From Eubacteriales bacterium (GTDB lineage Bacteria > Bacillota > Clostridia > Oscillospirales > Acutalibacteraceae): 11,143 bases of DNA. Location of the stretch: positions 1 through 11,143 of the forward strand of contig JAUMXP010000041.1 in NCBI GenBank assembly GCA_030529125.1. The letters are read 5' to 3'. The notes below the pieces were generated by a model, which saw nothing but the letters and a program-made list of their open reading frames with translations, was not told the origin of the DNA and searched no databases. The first letter of the stretch is position 1. Every line of letters starts with the position of its first letter. The position numbers and the translations under genes are program-made. Shown one piece after another: positions 6,291 to 11,143 of this stretch.

Positions 6291-8030
6291 ATGTTTAAAT
6301 ACACTAAAAGATTTGTAAATGTCTTAAAAAACTGGGACGACAACAAAACTCACCTGAGGTGGCTTTATAATATTGCAAAAGGTTACAAGCGATATATGGT
6401 AGGGTTTCTTTTTATCAGCCTTTTTTCGATGCTCATTTCACTTTCCAGTTCAATCGCAGGTAAGTATGTGGTTGATGCCGCAACCGGTTTTCAATCTGAA
6501 TTTTTCTTAAAATACATAATAATAATGCTTGCTACCAGCTTAGTGTCTATTTTGTTTTCTGCTGGTGTAGGAATGTTCTCAAATTATGTTAACGAACGAT
6601 TTGCATTCAGTATAAAGGCGAAGATGTACGATCGTGTGCAAAGAAGCATTTGGTATAAGCTTTCTAAGTATCACAGCGGAGACTTGCTTTCGCGATTGAC
6701 TTCAGACATAGACACAGTAGCGTCTACTGTAATCAGCTTGCTTCCTAATTTAATAGTCACCGGAATTCAGCTTGTTATTGTTCTTGGTATACTCGTTGTG
6801 TTTGATCCGACTCTTGCGATTGTTGGACTGGTTGTTGGTCCTATCGGTTTTTTGGCTGCTATGCTGTACCGAAAAAAATACACTAAGTACCAAATAAAGC
6901 TAAGAGAAAGCCAATCTGAATACTACTCCTTTTTCCAAGAGACACTGTCAAATATAGGAGTAATAAAGACATTTCAGCTTGAAGATGAGAACAACAATCT
7001 TTTTAAAAACATACGCAAAAAGCGTATGAAGCTTGTTATCGAAAGCTCGGTGTTAAGCAGCATTATGGGATCAATGATGCGACTCGTATATACCTTGGGT
7101 TATATCGCTGCGTTTACATGGTGTGCATATAGACTTTCTACCGCTACTGTATACATTAACTCGGCAGGGGTAGAGGTTGCGACATATACTTATGGTACGA
7201 TGACACTGTTTTTGACTTTGGTCAGCCAGGTGCAAGGAAGTATCAGGGCTTTGGGTTCAGTTATTCCAAAAATGTACTCGTTGATTGTTTGTGCTAAACG
7301 CATACGGGAAATTACTGAAATCGAAGACGAAGTCTACAGCGAAGATAAATCAGCGCCAAAGTGTGTTTCGCTAAAGGTGAATGGTGTCAGTTTTAAATAT
7401 GAAAACGATACGGTTTTGAGTAATTTGAACTTTACCGTGCCGGCGAATAAACACATCGGCATAGTCGGTTCATCAGGAGCCGGTAAGACGACATTCATCA
7501 GATTGTTATTATCTTTGATAGAGCCGGATAACGGAACAATCGAATATGTAGACGAAAATGGAAAAGCTGAAATTGTGTCTCCTTCGTCCAGACGATTTAT
7601 TTCTTATGTTCCTCAAGGCAACACACTTTTGTCCGGTAGTGTGAGATCTAACCTTTTAACCGGAAATAAAGATGCTACCGATGAGCAGATGTGGGCAGCT
7701 TTAAAGCTGGCTGATGCAGACGGCTTTGTAAAAAACACTGATAAAGGACTTGATTGTGAGATTTCCGAGAGAGCCACAGGGTTGTCAGAAGGTCAGGCTC
7801 AGCGTATCTCAATAGCGCGTGCGTTGATAAGAGATAAGCCGGTGTTGATTTTAGACGAGGCGACATCTGCACTGGATGAGAGCTCAGAAGCTAGAATTTT
7901 TGAACGAATTACTAAAGATAAGAATAAAACTTGTTTTATTATCACCCATCGCAGTTCAATGCTTAAGTATTGCGATATGATAATAGAAATAAATGAAAAT
8001 GGCACTGCCAATATAAAAGAGAATGCCTAA
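6291..8030 (+). CDS. ABC transporter, fused membrane and ATPase domains (peptide exporter type)
   Basis: A 579-residue half-transporter expected to work as a homodimer. The membrane domain (about 30-330) has about six transmembrane segments, beginning near residues 36-56 and 74-97. The ATPase domain contains Walker A GSSGAGKT (393-400), Q-loop Gln442, signature LSEGQ (498-502), Walker B VLILDE (518-523), the D-loop SALD and the switch His553. It belongs to the MsbA/LanT-like exporter class, but it lacks the N-terminal C39 peptidase domain (about 130 residues) that normally cuts double-Gly leaders. It follows the peptidase gene by two bases and probably exports the mature peptides. The missing C39 domain is notable because precursor 1 has a double-Gly site. 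Confidence 0.9.
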   Translation: MFKYTKRFVNVLKNWDDNKTHLRWLYNIAKGYKRYMVGFLFISLFSMLISLSSSIAGKYVVDAATGFQSEFFLKYIIIMLATSLVSILFSAGVGMFSNYVNERFAFSIKAKMYDRVQRSIWYKLSKYHSGDLLSRLTSDIDTVASTVISLLPNLIVTGIQLVIVLGILVVFDPTLAIVGLVVGPIGFLAAMLYRKKYTKYQIKLRESQSEYYSFFQETLSNIGVIKTFQLEDENNNLFKNIRKKRMKLVIESSVLSSIMGSMMRLVYTLGYIAAFTWCAYRLSTATVYINSAGVEVATYTYGTMTLFLTLVSQVQGSIRALGSVIPKMYSLIVCAKRIREITEIEDEVYSEDKSAPKCVSLKVNGVSFKYENDTVLSNLNFTVPANKHIGIVGSSGAGKTTFIRLLLSLIEPDNGTIEYVDENGKAEIVSPSSRRFISYVPQGNTLLSGSVRSNLLTGNKDATDEQMWAALKLADADGFVKNTDKGLDCEISERATGLSEGQAQRISIARALIRDKPVLILDEATSALDESSEARIFERITKDKNKTCFIITHRSSMLKYCDMIIEINENGTANIKENA

Positions 8031-8063
8031 ACACAAAGTATTATTGTTTTTTTGTGTTTTTGT
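8029..8063 (+). terminator. Weak AT-rich stem-loop with T-run after the exporter gene
   Basis: AAACACAAA (8029-8037) pairs with TTTGTGTTT (8051-8059) around a 13-base loop and is followed by a short T-rich tract. Only two G/C pairs occur in the stem, so termination would be partial at best; read-through into the membrane protein gene 50 bases on is expected. Confidence 0.35.
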
Positions 8064-8079
8064 AATGTGAAAGGTTAAA

Positions 8080-8553
8080 ATGATTAACGCAATAGATTTA
8101 TTTTTAAAAAAATTAGGACCAATGTATGGCATTGTGTTCAAGCTGTTGATTCCTGCAGTCTTATTCTATTTTCCTTTTAAAATGCTGGTACTTACATCGG
8201 TGATTGGATTTTCAATGTTTGGAATCACTGTTTCGTACGGACACTATGTTGATATAATTGTTTTGGTGATTTATATCGTATTTGTAGCGATGTTAATATT
8301 TTTGCCAAAAGTGGCTTCAGCTATTGAATTTGTAGTAACACCACTTTATTTTGTTGCGCTTAAATATGAATATCTCATTTTGTTTAATGTTGATTTCTAT
8401 AGCTTTGATTTTTCATCTCAAGTTTACCAGATTAACCTGCATAGGATGCTTGTGATACTTATTATAGTTTTCATTTTATTCAAGCTGCTTTTCTTTGTTT
8501 TTGTCAAACTAAACAGAAAAAATATTATAAAAGAAAAACGAAAAAACATCTAA
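8080..8553 (+). CDS. Small polytopic membrane protein of unknown family
   Basis: I do not recognise a family. The 157-residue product is strongly hydrophobic, with about five candidate transmembrane stretches (roughly 17-31, 35-51, 57-75, 82-102 and 122-143) and a Lys/Arg-rich C-terminal tail (144-157) that should lie in the cytoplasm. The ATG follows GAAAGG by seven bases. It lies 49 bases after the ABC exporter in the same direction and is the last gene that fits the peptide operon. By position it could be an immunity protein or an accessory membrane subunit of the exporter, but no motif supports either. The strand and ribosome binding site make it a credible gene. Confidence 0.65.
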   Translation: MINAIDLFLKKLGPMYGIVFKLLIPAVLFYFPFKMLVLTSVIGFSMFGITVSYGHYVDIIVLVIYIVFVAMLIFLPKVASAIEFVVTPLYFVALKYEYLILFNVDFYSFDFSSQVYQINLHRMLVILIIVFILFKLLFFVFVKLNRKNIIKEKRKNI

Positions 8554-8598
8554 GATATCTGAATATGATAAATTCCTACTTAAAGTGAGGTTGCAAGG

Positions 8599-8627
8599 TT
8601 GATTTACTTTTCTTTTTATAGCATAAT
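8599..8627 (+). promoter_or_regulatory. Likely promoter of the small hydrophobic peptide gene
   Basis: TTGATT (8599-8604) and CATAAT (8622-8627) are separated by the ideal 17 bases; the boxes match four and five of six consensus positions respectively. Transcription would start about 55 bases before the small ORF at 8691. Confidence 0.5.
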
Positions 8628-8662
8628 TAAAGAGTAAACTACAGAGAAGTTAAGGCGGTTAG

Positions 8663-8684
8663 CACTCCCTAGTGTTTGGGGGTG
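8663..8684 (+). promoter_or_regulatory. Hairpin hiding the ribosome binding site of the small toxin-like ORF
   Basis: CACTCCC (8663-8669) pairs with GGGGGTG (8678-8684) over seven base pairs, one of them G-U, with the loop TAGTGTTT. The right arm is the Shine-Dalgarno sequence for ATG 8691. Masking of this site in the leader is a known way to hold back translation in type I toxin mRNAs. Confidence 0.55.
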
Positions 8685-8690
8685 ATATGT

Positions 8691-8771
8691 ATGGTTGAAA
8701 CAGTTTTGTTAATTGTTATATTAGCATTTCTGCTTGAAATTAAACTTGTAATTGCAACTATAAAAATGTAG
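8691..8771 (+). CDS. 26-residue hydrophobic peptide, type I toxin-like
   Basis: The peptide is almost one membrane-spanning segment: an MVET start, then VLLIVILAFLLEIKLVIATIKM, with one Glu and one Lys in the middle and a basic end. The gene has its own promoter, a strong Shine-Dalgarno sequence (GGGGGTGAT) locked in a hairpin, and a short spacer to the ATG. A competing ATG at 8687 opens only a three-codon frame. Layout and peptide resemble the small holin-like or TxpA/BsrG-type toxins of Firmicutes, which are controlled by an antisense RNA overlapping the 3' end. A possible antisense promoter is present downstream. Membrane toxicity is an inference; the gene could also be an unrelated small membrane protein. 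Confidence 0.5.
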   Translation: MVETVLLIVILAFLLEIKLVIATIKM

Positions 8772-8781
8772 AAAACGGCAA

Positions 8782-8797
8782 TAGTACTTTAGTACTA
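8782..8797. repeat. 16-base inverted repeat downstream of the small toxin-like ORF
   Basis: TAGTACT and AGTACTA are perfect inverted repeats separated by TT, and the inner TTTAGTACTAAA (8788-8799) is a full palindrome. It could be a protein-binding site or, in RNA, part of the 3' structure of the toxin mRNA. Confidence 0.45.
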
Positions 8798-8824
8798 AAA
8801 TACTATTTTACTACCTCGTATCAA
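8797..8824 (-). promoter_or_regulatory. Possible antisense promoter facing the toxin-like ORF
   Basis: Read on the minus strand, TTGATA (8824-8819) and TATTTT (8802-8797) are 16 bases apart. Transcription would run leftward through the end of the small ORF, as expected for a type I antitoxin RNA. The -10 box is only a four of six match. Confidence 0.3.
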
Positions 8825-8838
8825 CGAAGATAGCTTCT

Positions 8839-9327
8839 GTGGGATACAAGGGAGCAGGAGAGCATCTTGTAACATCAGTAATGCATTTATCTCAATACGG
8901 TGTAGCAATGAATGACAGTAAAGTTATCTTAGGAGAAGCTAAGAAATGGCTTTACCGTTATAGCCCTTTTAGTCCTAACGACGTTAGCTTTAATGCACAG
9001 CTTGACAATGACGATACCATTTATGAGAAAATCTGTGAAGGATATGAGGCATTTATCGTCAGAGCTGTAAAGTTTAAGACAGCAGGGGGACAGGGTATTG
9101 ATATACTGCTTAGTGATGAGAAGCTTACTGAGCTTGAAAGGACAATTAGCGGAACTGCCGTTTATAGTGCTATTAAGTTTTTAAGCGGAAAAAATAAAAG
9201 AAGCTACTCATCAGAATATCGAGTAGCTTTTAATACACTCAGAAGTGTCGCAGGAAAACTTGCGGAACTTGAGAAGAATTTTATTTTAGGCAACAACACA
9301 GAAGGAAGATATAAGGCTCGCCTGTAA
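8839..9327 (+). CDS. Unrecognised 162-residue protein, possible mobile-element remnant
   Basis: I do not recognise this protein. It starts with a GTG (no convincing ribosome binding site) and is soluble and mixed-charge. It shows alternating helical segments, for example KVILGEAKKWLYRY (about 28-41) and the C-terminal YSSEYRVAFNTLRSVAGKLAELEKNFI (about 122-148). The frame stays open upstream to 8785, so the true coding part may begin earlier or the 5' end may be lost. It lies between a toxin-like ORF and a serine recombinase remnant, a setting typical of prophage or integrative element debris. Codon use looks like real coding DNA over the full length. It may be the C-terminal part of a longer element-borne protein; no function can be given. 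Confidence 0.5.
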   Translation: MGYKGAGEHLVTSVMHLSQYGVAMNDSKVILGEAKKWLYRYSPFSPNDVSFNAQLDNDDTIYEKICEGYEAFIVRAVKFKTAGGQGIDILLSDEKLTELERTISGTAVYSAIKFLSGKNKRSYSSEYRVAFNTLRSVAGKLAELEKNFILGNNTEGRYKARL

Positions 9328-9420
9328 TATACAAAGATGGCTCGAGATATTTAAGTACCCAACAGCAGAACACACCACCTACGACTGCATAGAGTGTACA
9401 GCTAAAATCACATAAATAAT

Positions 9421-9439
9421 CACAACAAAAAAGCGTTGC
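9421..9439. repeat. 19-base repeat, first copy (second at 11089-11107)
   Basis: CACAACAAAAAAGCGTTGC occurs identically here and at 11089-11107, 1668 bases apart. Here it forms the left arm of a terminator. Flanking bases differ between the copies. Confidence 0.7.
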
Positions 9440-9490
9440 GGATGAGGGGGAGTATCAACTTACTCCATCAAACTGCAACGCTTGTTTTTT
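9431..9490. terminator. Bidirectional terminator between two convergent genes
   Basis: AAGCGTTGC (9431-9439) pairs with GCAACGCTT (9475-9483), with TTTTTT after the right arm and AAAAAA before the left arm, so it works as a terminator on both strands. An inner hairpin, GGAGTA (9449-9454) with TACTCC (9461-9466), extends it. It serves the plus-strand ORF ending at 9327 and the minus-strand gene ending at 9516. Confidence 0.8.
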
Positions 9491-9515
9491 ATTCTCTGCT
9501 TAAACACTTGGGTTC

Positions 9516-10067
9516 TTACTCAACTATGGAGATATCCGCTTTCGTTAACACATCTTCCGCGGCAATCATATTCACGTCAAGATTCATTGCCCTGTACGCT
9601 TTTGTTTCACTTATGCCGTAGAAATTCTTAGCAAGCGCCTTAATGTATTCATAACCGAAATCAGCAAATATAGGCCCGCCCGAAGTTGTAACATAGGTCA
9701 GACTTTTTGCCTTACAAAGTCCTTGGGGCCTGCCTTTGATATATTCAAAAGTAATCCCTGAAACCGTGATCTGCTCCATATATGCTTTCAGAATTGCAGG
9801 GAACGAAAGATCCCAAAACGGAGCAGCTATGACGATCTCGTCAGCTTTAGCGAATTGCGTCGCATAAGAAAACATAGGGTCGTTCTTGTTTTCGTCGCTG
9901 ATCAATCTTTCTCGTTTTTCAAGAAGCTCGCGGTTCAGGGGTACGATATTCTCCTCGTTTAAATTTACCTCTATAATCTCACCCGACATCTGACTTAAAA
10001 TATTTTTAGCCAGTACAAGCGTTCTTGAATTTTCACGCACACACGCATTGATAAATAGAATTGACAT
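9516..10067 (-). CDS. Flavodoxin-fold FMN-dependent NAD(P)H oxidoreductase, azoreductase-like
   Basis: A 183-residue cytosolic flavoprotein of the NAD(P)H dehydrogenase (quinone)/FMN-dependent NADH-azoreductase family. The N-terminal strand and phosphate-binding loop are ILFINACVRENSRT (about 3-16). The hallmark PFWDLSFPAILKAYMEQI lies at 83-100, and the TTSGG loop near FMN at 127-131. Family members are about 180-210 residues, so it is full length. They reduce quinones, azo compounds or other electrophiles with NAD(P)H and usually respond to redox or electrophile stress. The ATG has a strong AGGAGAT site eight bases upstream. It is convergent with the preceding ORF, unrelated to the peptide operon, and has an inverted repeat upstream that may bind a regulator. 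Confidence 0.85.
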   Translation of the reverse strand: MSILFINACVRENSRTLVLAKNILSQMSGEIIEVNLNEENIVPLNRELLEKRERLISDENKNDPMFSYATQFAKADEIVIAAPFWDLSFPAILKAYMEQITVSGITFEYIKGRPQGLCKAKSLTYVTTSGGPIFADFGYEYIKALAKNFYGISETKAYRAMNLDVNMIAAEDVLTKADISIVE

Positions 10068-10117
10068 GAATACATCTCCTTTTCGAAATTAAGTATAATA
10101 GAAGAACACTCTTTCTA

Positions 10118-10140
10118 AGTATATTTATATCGCGTATACT
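10118..10140. promoter_or_regulatory. Inverted repeat upstream of the oxidoreductase, candidate operator
   Basis: AGTATA (10118-10123) and TATACT (10135-10140) are inverted 6-base arms 11 bases apart, 50-70 bases upstream of the minus-strand gene. The geometry suits a dimeric winged-helix regulator such as HxlR or MarR type, but no such gene lies in the window. Confidence 0.35.
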
Positions 10141-10155
10141 CAAAATATGCAATAG

Positions 10156-10377
10156 AAAAAACTCAAAAGCCGATATGAAATTTTATCGGGGAAGCGAGAA
10201 CGCAGACTCTATCAGGCAGATAATCTCAGTGCCTTCCTCTTCGCCCTCAAAGAGCTTGATGTATTAAATATAAAATGGACCCCAACCCTATGGCATACAA
10301 CAGTTGATAAAGTTACAGTAAACGCAGACGGAAGTGTGGTATTCGGCTATAAGAACGGTAGTGAGGTATCTGTATAA
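10156..10377 (+). pseudogene. C-terminal remnant of a site-specific serine recombinase
   Basis: A 73-codon frame without a start follows a TAG at 10153-10155 and ends at a TAA. Its last part, LWHTTVDKVTVNADGSVVFGYKNGSEVSV, is split here for reading as LWHTTVDKVTV then NADGSVVFGYKNGSEV. It matches the usual end of large serine recombinases, in which an 'LW...V..VTV..DG...F.FK.GTE.' pattern closes the protein. The catalytic resolvase domain (with the active Ser), the recombinase domain and the zinc ribbon are all absent, so this is a dead fragment. It marks past insertion, excision or deletion of a mobile element near this point. Assignment rests on pattern recall from the family and was not tested by search. 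Confidence 0.6.
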
Positions 10378-10399
10378 CACACAACAGCATAAAAGCAAG

Positions 10400-10434
10400 A
10401 GCAACAGCCCGAAAACTGTTGCTTTTTGTTTTTT
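10400..10434 (+). terminator. Intrinsic terminator after the recombinase remnant
   Basis: AGCAACAG (10400-10407) pairs with CTGTTGCT (10416-10423) around an 8-base loop, followed by TTTTGTTTTTT. It is 22 bases after the recombinase stop codon and was probably that gene's own terminator. Confidence 0.8.
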
Positions 10435-10448
10435 ATAAGTGCTATAAT
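10419..10448 (+). promoter_or_regulatory. Likely promoter of the NUDIX gene, overlapping the terminator
   Basis: A consensus TATAAT (10443-10448) has the extended -10 element TGC directly before it. TTGCTT (10419-10424), 18 bases upstream, serves as a -35 box and lies inside the terminator stem. The NUDIX start is 36 bases downstream. Confidence 0.55.
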
Positions 10449-10484
10449 TATCTAGACAAACTTGAATTTGACGAGGTGAATATC

Positions 10485-10985
10485 ATGGAGATTTGGGACG
10501 GATACTTTATTGACGGGACTCTTGCAAATCAGGATTTAGTCAGAGGTAAGCAAATCCCAAAGGGGTTGTACCATCTGGCAACTGATGTGTTGGTACGACA
10601 CGTTGACGGTGATTACCTTCTGATGCAGAGAGATTTTTGCAAATCGAACTATGGAGGCTATTATGAAGCAACTGCAGGTGGTTCTGCACTAAAAGGCGAA
10701 GATATGATGGCGTGCGTAAAAAGAGAGCTCCTCGAAGAAACAGGTATAGTATCAGATTCTTTTGAGTTTATTGGTCAGCACTCCACAAGGGATACAATAT
10801 TTATTAGTTTTCTTTGCGTTACTGATTGTGATAAGACAGAAATCACTTTACAAAAAGGTGAAACTATTTCTTATAAGTGGGTGTCAGAAAAAGACTTCAT
10901 TGAATTTGTAAATTCAAATGATATGATTGATGTCCAAAAACAACGCTTCAATGATTATTTTATGAGAATGGGATATGTCAGATGA
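10485..10985 (+). CDS. NUDIX hydrolase
   Basis: A 166-residue NUDIX protein counted from ATG 10485, chosen because GAGGTGA lies seven bases upstream; the frame is open further left to an ATG at 10419, but that lies inside the terminator and promoter. The NUDIX box is complete: Gly66, Glu72, then REL-L-EE-T-G-I at 80-88 (G-x5-E-x7-REU-x-EE-x-G-U), giving the metal-binding Glu residues. NUDIX enzymes cut a nucleoside or other diphosphate joined to another group, with Mg or Mn. The N-terminal part (about 1-25) lacks a recognisable extra domain. The layout (GxxYHLATDVLV...YLLMQR) resembles the isopentenyl-diphosphate isomerase-like and general housecleaning NUDIX group, but the substrate cannot be fixed. 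It is monocistronic and not linked to the peptide operon. Confidence 0.88.
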   Translation: MEIWDGYFIDGTLANQDLVRGKQIPKGLYHLATDVLVRHVDGDYLLMQRDFCKSNYGGYYEATAGGSALKGEDMMACVKRELLEETGIVSDSFEFIGQHSTRDTIFISFLCVTDCDKTEITLQKGETISYKWVSEKDFIEFVNSNDMIDVQKQRFNDYFMRMGYVR

Positions 10986-11014
10986 ATTGCAATTTGTCGA
11001 TACCAAATCAACCG

Positions 11015-11043
11015 TTTAACGATACCCCTATAATTTAACGATA
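11015..11043. repeat. Pair of 10-base direct repeats downstream of the NUDIX gene
   Basis: TTTAACGATA occurs at 11015-11024 and 11034-11043, with starts 19 bases apart, and a related CGATACC lies at 10998-11004. The 158 bases after the NUDIX stop hold no other gene that I can see. Confidence 0.4.
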
Positions 11044-11088
11044 GGTTTGGGGGATTTACCGGCAAAAGCATAAAACTTCATATTTTTA

Positions 11089-11107
11089 CACAACAAAAAA
11101 GCGTTGC
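11089..11107. repeat. 19-base repeat, second copy, likely left arm of a terminator cut by the window end
   Basis: Identical to 9421-9439. The matching right arm (GCAACGC) is not found in the remaining 36 bases, so the structure would be completed beyond the window if it is a terminator like the first copy. Confidence 0.55.
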
Positions 11108-11143
11108 ACTGCAGATAATTAACACGGAATTTGAATTGTGTAT

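Noticed and set aside
9290..9416. Short plus-strand frame ending in a Cys-x2-Cys stretch (YDCIECTAK)
   Set aside because: About 41 codons after a stop, with no start or ribosome binding site; it looks somewhat protein-like and could be debris of an element gene, but the support is too thin for a feature.
1..11143. CRISPR array, tRNA or rRNA genes
   Set aside because: No regularly spaced repeats and no cloverleaf or rRNA-like segments were found on either strand.

Overview
The window has the look of a low-GC, Gram-positive gut or rumen anaerobe, probably a Clostridia of the Oscillospiraceae/Ruminococcus or Lachnospiraceae type. The signs are AT-rich DNA, AGGAGG-like ribosome binding sites, and protein families common in those bacteria. 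This placement is an inference from style, not from a marker gene.

Positions 1-8553 are a compact plus-strand biosynthetic operon for ribosomally made, modified peptides (RiPPs). It opens with the 3' end of a gene resembling the RiPP-associated nucleotidyltransferase family (NTP_transf_5), cut by the window edge. A likely promoter (378-406) and a 160-base leader follow, then three 68-69 residue precursors. Precursor 1 (567-773) has an acidic leader ending in a double-Gly site. Precursors 2 and 3 (865-1071, 1096-1305) are paralogues that share a different leader, beginning with a Tyr-x-x-Pro motif, and have three Cys each. The maturation genes follow almost without gaps: HprK-like kinase, PqqD-type recognition protein, radical SAM/SPASM enzyme, an unusually short LanM-type lanthionine synthetase, an S24/S26-type Ser/His peptidase, an ABC exporter without a peptidase domain, and a small membrane protein.

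The parts suggest this scheme. The PqqD protein would present the Tyr-x-x-Pro leaders to the radical SAM enzyme. The LanM would dehydrate Ser/Thr and close thioether rings on one or both precursor types. The kinase and nucleotidyltransferase would add or process further groups. The peptidase would trim the peptides and the ABC protein export them. Which enzyme acts on which precursor cannot be read from the sequence. The mix of two leader types with both a radical SAM enzyme and a LanM that lacks about 240 N-terminal residues is the most unusual content of the window.

Positions 8554-10434 look like accessory or decayed mobile DNA. They hold a 26-residue hydrophobic peptide gene with its own promoter and a hairpin hiding its ribosome binding site (type I toxin-like), an unrecognised 162-residue ORF, a bidirectional terminator, a minus-strand flavodoxin-fold oxidoreductase with a likely operator, and the C-terminal remnant of a serine recombinase. 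A separate NUDIX hydrolase gene (10485-10985) with its own promoter follows. The last 158 bases hold no gene but repeat one arm of the earlier terminator.
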